A stretch of 25,075 bases of DNA, taken from positions 1 through 25,075 of IMG/VR virus record IMGVR_UViG_3300025120_000501, one strand, 5' to 3'. The notes under the pieces are model-generated. The model saw only the letters and a list, made by a program, of their open reading frames with translations, was not told the origin of the DNA and did no database searches. The stretch is from a virus. The position numbers and the translations under genes are program-made. Positions within the stretch are counted from its first letter, which is position 1, and each line of letters opens with the position of its first letter. This document shows, in pieces, positions 13,735 to 22,100 of this stretch.

Positions 13735-14310
13735 CTATTGACCTGCAACACCGGCAGAACCGTAAAGGTGCTCGTTAATTTTAACTACAACCACCGCGTT
13801 TGCGCCGACTGCGTTGTTAGGCACGTCCCAAAGACCAATGACCTTAAGGTTAAGTGCTGCAGTAGTAGCAATGCTTGATGTATCCAACTCGTTCGCTGAA
13901 ACACCTGTTGTAGTGCTGCCCGTTCCAATAACGATGTCTGCATTTTTACCGTAATCGGTTACAGCAGAAGTGCCATCGTTTTGGATAAGGAACATCTGGC
14001 TAGGATCATCAAGTACGTCTGCGGTGATCTTACCCTGAGTGATGTTCACTGAACCGGGATAGTAGTTTGAGAACGTGGGTTTGCCAGTGGTTGGGTCTGT
14101 GTAGAAACAACCATTGAACACGCCGACCGCCGCTGTGTGAGACGAAGGGTCGAATTGGAGAATGTAACCATCTTTCAATGTGACTAGGTCACCTTGAAAA
14201 ATAGCTCCTGCTTGGTTGTCCGCAATTTCGTAACCGTACTGCTTCTGGCTACCAGTGCCAGAAAGGTTACCAAGCGGACGTAAGCCAAAGGCTTTGTCTG
14301 CATTTGCCAT
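13735..14310 (-). CDS. Capsid decoration-like structural protein
   Basis: 191 residues. The start MANADKAFGLRPLGNLSGTG and the continuation YGYEIADNQAGAIFQGDLVT, then GVFNGCFYTDPTTGKPTFSN, match a protein commonly found directly upstream of the major capsid gene in marine phages and usually called structural. Mostly beta strands and loops, one Cys. AGAGGAC lies 7 bases before ATG 14310. A head decoration or stabilising role is inferred from context. Confidence 0.78.
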   Translation of the reverse strand: MANADKAFGLRPLGNLSGTGSQKQYGYEIADNQAGAIFQGDLVTLKDGYILQFDPSSHTAAVGVFNGCFYTDPTTGKPTFSNYYPGSVNITQGKITADVLDDPSQMFLIQNDGTSAVTDYGKNADIVIGTGSTTTGVSANELDTSSIATTAALNLKVIGLWDVPNNAVGANAVVVVKINEHLYGSAGVAGQ

Positions 14311-14334
14311 GATAAATGTCCTCTAGAATTAAGA

Positions 14335-14820
14335 TTACTCGGAACCCGATCTTGGGCCACCGAGGCTTACTTTGGACTGTCTTTCCGGCGAGTTGATCTT
14401 CATTGACGAGTGTGCATTCGTCTTCAACATGTCGTTATCGACTGCCCTTATCTGATCATGGGTCCGTGAAGAATAAAATTGTCGACGCTCTTCTGCTGTT
14501 TCATCGGGTATTCTAGCTAACAACAATCCGCCCACAGAGATTACCCCTGCATGCTTGCCGTCATCTTGAACACCTGAGTCAAAGTCAGGGTGCTCGTCCG
14601 CTCTAACCAGTTCATACCCCTCTCGGAGCTTTCCTGCGATGTTAGTACGGTCGTCTACCCCGCCTGATTCAGCCCTGATCCAACGGTGCTTGTAGCCCGC
14701 AGGCGCAGGAGGCGCGTCTAATCGTGAAGGAGGTGCCCAAGGTTTACGGCGCGTAGTGGTCTCACGGGTATCCGAATCACGAACACTACGATTAAGTTTT
14801 GGCACGTTTTTCTCAGTCAT
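14335..14820 (-). CDS. Conserved capsid-adjacent hypothetical protein
   Basis: 161 residues, charged and Pro-rich near the start: TRRKPWAPPSRLDAPPAPAG, then YKHRWIRAESGGVDDRTNIA and KLREGYELVRADEHPDF. I recognise this arrangement (KPWxPPSxLxxPxxPxGY...HRWIR...NIxxxLREGYE) from phage proteins between scaffold and capsid genes; function not established. The second half is polar and ends with LGGPRSGSE. AAGGAG upstream overlaps the scaffold stop codon. Probably a minor head protein or assembly factor. Confidence 0.78.
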   Translation of the reverse strand: MTEKNVPKLNRSVRDSDTRETTTRRKPWAPPSRLDAPPAPAGYKHRWIRAESGGVDDRTNIAGKLREGYELVRADEHPDFDSGVQDDGKHAGVISVGGLLLARIPDETAEERRQFYSSRTHDQIRAVDNDMLKTNAHSSMKINSPERQSKVSLGGPRSGSE

Positions 14821-14825
14821 TTAAA

Positions 14826-15755
14826 TTACTCCTTAACGTATTTGGCATATTCTTCAAGTGGGACCCCAAGTTTTTTTGCTATCGCAACCTGACTGGGACT
14901 CAACCTTACAGAGCGGCGTGCTGAGTTGTTTACTCCCGAAGATCGGGTTGCAGGGGCTACCGTTTGCACGGGTCGGTTAGTCCTGTTGTTTTGTTGCGTA
15001 GGCTCAATGCCATATTCACTAGGAAATATTTGGCTCATCCTACGGTCGATCTCACTATAGTACTCGTCGGTGCTTGGGTCAAACCCTTCTTTTTGGATTA
15101 AATCCATGTGAATGCCCCTAACTGTGTGGGTCATTACCGTATTTTGACCAAACCAAGTATTTTTTTCTGCCCAGTCCTCAGCCTTCATATCTGGCTCAGG
15201 CATTCTTGGGCGTAGTATTTCGGGTTCTTCCTTTGGCTGTCTAGGGGCTTGAGCTTCTTGCTGACGCCGATTTGTCGTCTCATTAAGCTTGTTTTGTTCC
15301 CAGACCATAGACGTAAGACGTTGTTGAGCCTCTGTTTCAGTGTCTATGTCGCCCTCTTCACGAGCTTTTTTGATTACCTGTTTAAGGGCTATAAGATGGC
15401 TGTCAACACGGCCTTGGGCTTCTTGCAGCCTTTCCGTGTCCGTCTTCCTATACTGCTCTTCGAGAGTTTCGTTTTGCTGTTTTACGTTGCGCGCATAATC
15501 AAGAGCAGCTTCTTCTCGGCGCTGTGTTTCTCTCAAACGAGCAGTAAGCTTGTCTATTCGCTTCTTAACTTTATCTGAATAGTTATCTAATTCTTCTTCT
15601 GCGGGGGCCGCTTTTTTAGCCTCCTCCTGTACTACTTCCGCCTCTTCTTCTACCGCTAATTTAGCGTCAGAGCCGTCCTCATTCATCTCAATGGTGGCTT
15701 CCTGCTCATCTTCGCCAACATTAAAGTCTAACTCTTCTGTCATTGATTCACTCAT
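14826..15755 (-). CDS. Scaffolding protein
   Basis: 309 residues. The first 50 are very acidic. Residues 60-175 form a long predicted coiled coil with many Glu, Lys, Arg and Gln, interrupted near 130-140. The C-terminus has SARRSVRLSPSQVAIAKKLG followed by VPLEEYAKYVKE, the short conserved end of scaffold-like proteins beside capsid genes. Position between co-chaperonin and capsid genes supports this. It would guide procapsid assembly and leave before DNA packaging. AAGGAGG lies 6 bases before ATG 15755. No fused protease is evident. Confidence 0.83.
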   Translation of the reverse strand: MSESMTEELDFNVGEDEQEATIEMNEDGSDAKLAVEEEAEVVQEEAKKAAPAEEELDNYSDKVKKRIDKLTARLRETQRREEAALDYARNVKQQNETLEEQYRKTDTERLQEAQGRVDSHLIALKQVIKKAREEGDIDTETEAQQRLTSMVWEQNKLNETTNRRQQEAQAPRQPKEEPEILRPRMPEPDMKAEDWAEKNTWFGQNTVMTHTVRGIHMDLIQKEGFDPSTDEYYSEIDRRMSQIFPSEYGIEPTQQNNRTNRPVQTVAPATRSSGVNNSARRSVRLSPSQVAIAKKLGVPLEEYAKYVKE

Positions 15756-15761
15756 AAAAAG

Positions 15762-15768
15762 CCTCCTT
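15762..15768 (-). promoter_or_regulatory. Strong ribosome binding site AAGGAGG for the scaffold gene
   Basis: Seven-base Shine-Dalgarno match on the minus strand, 6 bases from ATG 15755; it overlaps the stop of the co-chaperonin gene, linking the two. Confidence 0.75.
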
Positions 15769-16246
15769 ACATGTGTAGAATGTCTTCAGGATCATTTACT
15801 AGCCCTAAAATTTCATCGTCGTTTAACAGACGAATCTCGCCACCATCTATCTGAATCCGAGACCCTGCGTATCGACCAAATATTACCCAGTCGCCTGCTT
15901 TACACCACGGGCCGTAGGGGAATTTAGACTCGTCAGCATAAGATAGGTCACCCACCTTCAACACGTACCCGACATTAGTTGCCAGTTGTGTTCGTTGACG
16001 GGTCTCATCCGCAAGCACAATTCCGCCTTTAGTGGTTTTAGCGCCACGATAAGGCAGGATAGCTAGTCGCCATCCAGTGGGTTGCGGAATAAGGTTTAAA
16101 ACAGAGTCGGAAAGGCCATGTTCGGCAACTTTCCCTTCATCGGTGTACGCATCGTCAAGGGTTAGCTTGGTGCTTTTGGCTGCGTTATCTTCAGCCTCCG
16201 CTTTCCACTTTTCCTCTAGGGGCGTAAGTTTCTTTTCAGATTCCAT
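15767..16246 (-). CDS. GroES-like co-chaperonin
   Basis: 159 residues: an acidic ~50-residue N-terminal extension followed by a Cpn10-type barrel from about residue 55. PTGWRLAILPYRGAKTTKGG leads into the GroEL-binding mobile loop GGIVLADETRQR (74-85), with the IVL tripeptide at 76-78. NVGYVLKVG, WCKAGDWVIFGRYAGSRIQI and LLNDDEILGLVNDPEDI complete the barrel and its C-terminal strand. Phage co-chaperonins such as T4 gp31 replace host GroES to fold the capsid protein, which fits this location in the head operon. AGAGAG precedes ATG 16246. The acidic extension is longer than bacterial GroES, whose usual length is near 97. Confidence 0.9.
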   Translation of the reverse strand: MESEKKLTPLEEKWKAEAEDNAAKSTKLTLDDAYTDEGKVAEHGLSDSVLNLIPQPTGWRLAILPYRGAKTTKGGIVLADETRQRTQLATNVGYVLKVGDLSYADESKFPYGPWCKAGDWVIFGRYAGSRIQIDGGEIRLLNDDEILGLVNDPEDILHM

Positions 16247-16264
16247 ATAAGTCTCTCTGGTAGG

Positions 16265-16453
16265 TTAAAATTCTTCTGAATGTTTATCCAATTTGTCTCG
16301 GATAATCTGATCCACAAGCTTTATGCCTTCCAGACGGCCCATAAGGAAACGGTAGCGTTCCATGTCGGTAATAGTGCCATTGAGCACTAGTGCCTCGGAG
16401 TCTTCCTGTAACTTCCTAACTTCTTTCAATACGCTTTCAGCGAATTCAAGCAT
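16265..16453 (-). CDS. Small helical protein, unknown function
   Basis: 62 residues (MLEFAESVLKEVRKLQEDSE..., then GRLEGIKLVDQIIRDKLDKH), almost entirely alpha-helical and amphipathic, likely a dimeric coiled coil. It lies between two small genes of the head module. The ribosome binding site is weak, a GGA about 10 bases before ATG 16453. I do not recognise a family with certainty; similar small helical proteins precede co-chaperonins or scaffolds in marine phages. Confidence 0.65.
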   Translation of the reverse strand: MLEFAESVLKEVRKLQEDSEALVLNGTITDMERYRFLMGRLEGIKLVDQIIRDKLDKHSEEF

Positions 16454-16505
16454 GGTCGTTTTTCCATGAGAGCAGACAGTTTAAAGCCACCGTCTGGGGG
16501 CATAC

Positions 16506-16745
16506 TTAGTAAATCTTTACTGGGCGGTTCCCGTCACGTTTTTTAACGGTCCTAACTGCCCCACCAGACTTCATCTTGTTAGATTTGCCTGCTGTATTCA
16601 GAGCAATGGCTACAGCTTGTTTTTGAGCTGCAGCTTTGTTCTTAGGTTTACTGGCGCCTATTTTACCCTTTTTTGCGTAAGTTCCAACCAGTTCACCTAC
16701 ATTTTTACTGATTATTTTACTACTAGAGCCTTTTTTAAGCGGCAT
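16506..16745 (-). CDS. Small basic protein (DUF6496-like)
   Basis: 79 residues, Lys-rich: MPLKKGSSSKIISKNVGELV, then KKGKIGASKPKNKAAAQKQA and VAIALNTAGKS. The KAAAQKQAxAIALxxAGKS pattern occurs in DUF6496-type small phage proteins. Likely binds nucleic acid or other capsid parts, but function is not established. ATG 16745 shares one base with the portal stop (TAATG), so its translation is linked to the portal. Confidence 0.72.
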   Translation of the reverse strand: MPLKKGSSSKIISKNVGELVGTYAKKGKIGASKPKNKAAAQKQAVAIALNTAGKSNKMKSGGAVRTVKKRDGNRPVKIY

Positions 16746-19099
16746 TATCTTTTTCCTTGGTTAGAGGCGTCAATTCTTTCTCTGGCAACATTCGCTCTTT
16801 CCTGCGCTATTTTCTGCTGAGACTCTATTCGGGCTTGGTTGGCTTCCGCATTTTGAACAATTCTAGCCTCATCAAGCTTAACACCTTCTTGTTTGAGTGC
16901 TATGTCCGCTTGGTCTTTAGCAGCACGCTGCTCTAGCTCCTTGGCCTTCAATGCTACTACGGGGTCTTCGCCTGTTCCCTCGCCTGAGAGTTGGCCTTGG
17001 ACGTTTTTCATTTCCATCATGCCCTCGGCAACCTTGATCGAGATCATTGCTTCACGCTGAAGGTCAGAAACCATGTTGTCAGGGTCCGCACCGTACTCAG
17101 TAAACAGCTCTGCTTCCGTGGCCTCCTCTGCCTTTAATCGTACATGGTCTAAAATATGCTTTTGGAGTTCTGCTGATCCCAAAGGATTAGCCTGCATAAG
17201 AGGCGACATGCCCATCATTAGGTGAGCTGCAATATGTGCGTCGTGTTGTTGTCCGGCGAAAGCCTTCAACGACTTGTTGTCCGCCGCATCAGCGTTCTCG
17301 CTTGCAGGGTCTTTAGGCAACTGATTAGTTTCCATCTTCAAAATGCCATCAATGTCTCGGACGTTCATGGCCTGATAGACGCGGTGGTAAGCTTCGTACA
17401 TGTTGTGCATTTGAGGCGCACTTTGCGCTAATTGCAACTGAGCCTGCGCTAAGGTAATCCGTTGAGCCGCAGAGAATACATTTGGGTCTGCTATGGGCAA
17501 TATAGCGACCATATGGGTAAAATCTTCTCTTTTTACACATCTAGACGCTCCGGGAACGTCATATGGGTATTCATCGGGTAGAAATTGCCCGAATCCTGCC
17601 GCTAACATCTCGAATTCTTGCGTCTGAGCGTAGTAAAGGCGTTTGTGTATGGCAGAGGTCACTATCGAACCGCGTTCCAACAGCGCAAGCGTAGTGCCCA
17701 CAGCGGCCTGTTGGTTAGAATCGCCAACTTGCATGTCTGCAGTGCTTGCAAGGCGCTTTCCGGCGTCTACGGTGAATCCTAGAAGCGTAAATAGCGTCTG
17801 ACTTGGCTCTTTGTAGGGTAGAGGCAGCAGTGAACCACTTAACTCGGCGCCACCGGCGTCAATATCCCGCCATTCGCCCGGCTGAATAGGGTTGTCATCG
17901 TCAGCAATCCGCGCACCCTTCGCTTTAAAGCCTGCAGGGAGGTTGGATAGCGTGCCTGCGTCAAGAAGTTGACGCAAAGCGGCTGTTGCAGTTTTACTTA
18001 GGCCACCAATCAGGTGAACAAAGCCCAAACCGTAAGCGCCGGGGCCTTCAATCAGCACATAATGCACGAAATACTCGCGTCGACACTTGTATTCGTCGTC
18101 CTCTAGCCAGTTTCTGCGTACTCCGACCACTTGTCCGCTGTTTTCGTCAATCGTAACGACGTAAGGCAGCTTGATTCCCGTCTCTTTCTTCTTGTCGTCT
18201 AGGTCTTCAAAGCCCATAAGGTCCAAATCGACTTGGAACTCAAGCAAAAAGACTTCTTCAGGCTCGCCGCTTGAAGTTAGGCCTGTCACTCGATCTATTG
18301 CGTATCTGATCTGATCCCCGCCGACAGGGTTATTTTCTGGATCGACCACTACGTCGAGGTATTCACCTGCAACAACGCGCTTTCTGAACTCATTTGAGTC
18401 CATAGATATACGGTGGGTAATTCTTGGGCACTGAGAGATGACACTCGACCCGTTGTAAGGAATATAGAGGTCGTCAGGAAGAACCAGACGACTAACCATA
18501 CGACCCAATTGTTCATCATAATAGACCTTCTTGAATGCGGAGCCGCCGTATCCAACGTAAAATAGTAATTGATCGAACTCCGGCGTGTATTCTTTCATCA
18601 CCGACGTGATTTGGTAGTTCATAAAGTCCTGCACGCGCGAAGCCTGTTGGACCTTGTCGATAGTTTCTTTGCCTAGAGTCTCAGTGCGGACAGGGCCGCC
18701 TGCGGGCATAAGCTCTTTAAACGCCTGCGACTGGAACTGGATTACCGCTTCAGTCAGCATTGGGTGTACTGCGCCTGCAGCACCACGGAACGGTCGCGTG
18801 CGGTCCTCAATTTTAAGGCCTAGCAAGTCCATTCCCTTGGCGTACATCTGCTCCCAGTCCTGCCTAGAGGCTTTGTCTGCTTCAAACAAAGCAAGTAGGT
18901 CAGAGGAGATATCATTCAACTCGGTTTCGTCAATGACCTCGGCAAGGTTACTGTAGAACTCAACGTCGTCTTCCTCGTTAACTTCAATAACGGCGCTGCC
19001 ATCATCCTCTAAGATGATCTCAATATCAGGCTCTTGTTCACCCATCATTTCCATGATGTCAGTTACTGGGGCCAGATTAACGACTTTATCTACAGGCAT
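16745..19099 (-). CDS. Portal protein
   Basis: 784 residues, at the large end for podoviral portals. Key segments: LFEADKASRQDWEQMYAKGM, then FRGAAGAVHPMLTEAVIQF (104-122) and FKELMPAGGPVRT, a signature of portals in marine podovirus-like phages. A central wing and stem region includes SKTATAALRQLLDAGTLSNL and later GDSNQQAAVGTTLALLERGS. The C-terminal ~100 residues form a Gln/Ala/Arg-rich coiled coil (AKDQADIALKQEGVK...QKIAQERANVARERID), comparable to the barrel helix of long portals. The first ~50 residues are highly acidic. AGGA lies 7 bases before ATG 19099. It forms the DNA-entry vertex of the head. Confidence 0.88.
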   Translation of the reverse strand: MPVDKVVNLAPVTDIMEMMGEQEPDIEIILEDDGSAVIEVNEEDDVEFYSNLAEVIDETELNDISSDLLALFEADKASRQDWEQMYAKGMDLLGLKIEDRTRPFRGAAGAVHPMLTEAVIQFQSQAFKELMPAGGPVRTETLGKETIDKVQQASRVQDFMNYQITSVMKEYTPEFDQLLFYVGYGGSAFKKVYYDEQLGRMVSRLVLPDDLYIPYNGSSVISQCPRITHRISMDSNEFRKRVVAGEYLDVVVDPENNPVGGDQIRYAIDRVTGLTSSGEPEEVFLLEFQVDLDLMGFEDLDDKKKETGIKLPYVVTIDENSGQVVGVRRNWLEDDEYKCRREYFVHYVLIEGPGAYGLGFVHLIGGLSKTATAALRQLLDAGTLSNLPAGFKAKGARIADDDNPIQPGEWRDIDAGGAELSGSLLPLPYKEPSQTLFTLLGFTVDAGKRLASTADMQVGDSNQQAAVGTTLALLERGSIVTSAIHKRLYYAQTQEFEMLAAGFGQFLPDEYPYDVPGASRCVKREDFTHMVAILPIADPNVFSAAQRITLAQAQLQLAQSAPQMHNMYEAYHRVYQAMNVRDIDGILKMETNQLPKDPASENADAADNKSLKAFAGQQHDAHIAAHLMMGMSPLMQANPLGSAELQKHILDHVRLKAEEATEAELFTEYGADPDNMVSDLQREAMISIKVAEGMMEMKNVQGQLSGEGTGEDPVVALKAKELEQRAAKDQADIALKQEGVKLDEARIVQNAEANQARIESQQKIAQERANVARERIDASNQGKR

Positions 19100-19108
19100 G
19101 ACTTTGTC

Positions 19109-22100
19109 CTATTTGTATGTTCGGTTGTCATTGTACACGCGCTCTACTGATCCGCCACTTTTGAAATAGTCAGGCTCGCCTTTTTTACGCTTTTTAGGGT
19201 CTAGTGCGTGCTCTGGACTTTCTAGTGGCCTAGTCTTAACGTCTTTGGCAAGAACTAGCGGCCCAATCTGGATTACTTCTTTTGCTGAGCCAACGGGTTG
19301 TCCCGTGGCCTTGTCATAAAAGAACGAATGGCGATAGGGGTTCATTCCTACCTGCGTCCAGTTTGGATCGTTAATAAACTTTTCGGCTTGTTCTTTGGCG
19401 ACTTCAGGATCAACATTACGCCACTTGCCGTTCATTCTAGCAAACGAAGCCTTAGGTTTCTTGCCCGTGGCAACCCCAAAGGCCGATTTAGCGTTACTGT
19501 TGAATTGAACGTCATCAAGGACGGCTATTTTGCCATAGCCTAGTGAACTTCCAGAAACGCCTGCGCCTTCATGCACGGATACTACCCACGTGTTGTAGCT
19601 GTTGTAAGCAGGGATGTCTAATCTTGAACCCACCATAGTGCCGTCGGCAATCTTTGTGTCTAAGCCAATAATGCCTTTAGCCACCTTGTTTGCGTCTAGG
19701 GCAGAAGCAATCTCTTCAAACGAAGCTATTCGGGGGACTTCCGTGAGGGAAGTAATAGGGCGAAGGCGGTCTACTTCTTTCGAGTAGTCCGAAATAGATA
19801 TCTCCCCCCTGCCAAGCTTTTCTGCCGCTTGGGAAAGTTCGGGGGTTTGTTCCTGCTTAAAATCGCCTTTATTAGCTTCACGCCAATCTTTGCGCTGCTG
19901 CTCGGTTACTACTTGATTCCCTTGCTCGAGTTTAGGCTCATCGCTTGCATTCCGGGCAGTGTCATCTTTAGGAGCTTGTCTCTGCGTGCTTTCTGGGCGG
20001 GGCTGAGAGTTGCCTTTGGTGGCGAGGTAGATGGATTCGCTGATTTTTCCTTGTTCATATGCGTCCTCTAATGCTTGGGTGATCTTGGGTAAAGACGTAT
20101 TGTAATCCATTTCACTAATTTTATCCACAGTGGTGAGGAACTGTTTTCCTTCCGCGCCGTGGTTGTTGACTATTTGGATGGCTACCCTGTCGTCGTTTTT
20201 GTATTTGTTTTCGATTTTCTTAATGCTTTCGCGGGCGTCTCTGTGTGCGCCCAAGAAGATATCAAGCGGAACTGTTCGTCCTGAGCCTAGCTCATTTTCC
20301 ATTTTGTTTGCTCGGCCTAGCAACAAAGGCAAAGCTTTTTCCGGCGGACGATCTACATAGATAATGGTTACGGCTTTACCTGAATCCAAAGCTTGGTCTA
20401 TCTGGGCTGAAGATTTTTCAAAGTTAGCTAGGGTTCCGTCTACGACTAGGTCGTAGGAATCTATCATGTCGTCAGGCAGCCCTGCGGTCTTACCGGAGGC
20501 CGCTCCACCGCCCGTGAACACCCATTGGCCATCTTGGCCCATAGTGTCACGAAGTGCTCTTTGGTACATAAGTTGATTTAACGCCGTAGAGGTGTCGTGG
20601 ACATTTTGAGAAAGATTCCTATCATTACGGTAGTCCGGGCTTAGCTCCCTAAAGAAGTCCGTGTTAAGGACCTTTCCACCCTTGGAATCAGGGAGTTGTC
20701 GGTATTGGGCTATGGCAGCCTCGGGGTCGGCCCCTACCTGCTCATTAAACCGTTCCGCCACAGGGTCATTAACGACTCGCGGTAGCTTGGCTATCTTTTC
20801 TGCGTCATAGCCAAGAGCTTGGGGCGCGTTTGTAGGTAAAGAGCCTATGCCTTGGGCTTCTTGTACGACCCCGTCAGGTACATCTGTTGAAAGCTTTGTC
20901 CCGACTTCTTCGCCGCTATTTGATTGCGGATCATTTGCGCCACGGGAGAGTTCTCCCCCCGCTCCGCTATTTCCCTTTTTAACTGTTCTGCTAAGTTGCT
21001 CATCGTAGTCATCCCTAAAATAAACTTCAGTATCATAGTAGGTTATTCTTGCATCAGACACATTTCCGTCACCAACTGTATCATTAATTACACTTCGGAA
21101 CAAGTCTTCTGCCTTATTGTAGCTTTCTGTAGCATTTTGCGGGTCAAAAGCGTCGTCAAACTCAGGCACATACTGGAACCTTAGCCCTGTTAGGCCTGCT
21201 GTTTCAGGGTCTCCTGACCTTGTCTGCCTGTTTATGCGGTCGTTGAATCGCATGTCCGTTACATAGGTAAACCCGTCTACACCTTTTTCTCGAAGCCTTT
21301 CCGTAACCTTAGCCATTTGCTCTGGGGTTATGGTCTCTCTAAAGTATATTTCAACGCCGGGCCTTGCATTCGGCGTGCCATCAGGCACCACACGAGACAT
21401 AAATACCGCGTCTTGGTCATAGGCCTTGCCTTGCTCGATCAGTCGAGTTCTCAACGGCTGCATGTCAAAGTTGTCTCTGACAATAAACTCTGCGTTTAAG
21501 GCCCTTTCCGTGTCGCCCATGAAGGAACCGTAAGTATTGGCTAGGTTATAGGTCAATACCGAGGGGTCGTCTCTTACGACATCGTCAAATTCTGCTGCCA
21601 ATTCGGCTTGTGCGTAGCCGCTCATGGGCTGATTAGGCCTTTCGCCCGCTACACCTAACTGAACCCTAGATAAAGGTGCCGCCAATGACGCTAATTCGTC
21701 CTGAGCTGCGCGTCTTGTTCCCTCAAACGCAGTTCTTGCGTCCATTACACGGAGGTCATACGCAGAATCCGTCTCGTTTTTACGCTGCTTGGGCTGCTTA
21801 AAGCCTGCATTAACCTCACGGCGCAATTCAGCTACACGTTCAGGCGACTGAGAACCGGCAAGCGACATCTCATACTCTAGCGAGCCGCCTTCACCGCTCT
21901 TAGTAGTCCACCCGTTCTTGGCCCAACGCTCTTTTTCCATGAACCATGCGATAGCTTGCAGGTCATCTGGACCCAAAGCGCCAAGGTCAGGGTTTACGCG
22001 CTGAACAGAACCGGATTGGTTTACGCGGTTTGCCGCATCACGGAAAACTTCCTGCCCAAATCCAAATTCTCCACCCACTTTAGGCTCGAACAGGGTAGAA

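Noticed and set aside
15249-15578. Plus-strand ORF opposite the scaffold gene
   Set aside because: Antisense of a charged coiled coil gives Leu/Phe-rich nonsense; no start signal.
17349-17540. Cys-rich ORF in another frame of the portal gene
   Set aside because: No ribosome binding site, no recognisable motif spacing, and the portal frame is clearly coding.
18349-18519. Minus-strand ORF in another frame of the portal gene, with a hydrophobic stretch (NNWVVWLVVWFFLTT) and an AAGG upstream
   Set aside because: It could look like a small membrane protein, but it overlaps a conserved-looking part of the portal and its content follows from that sequence; no independent support.
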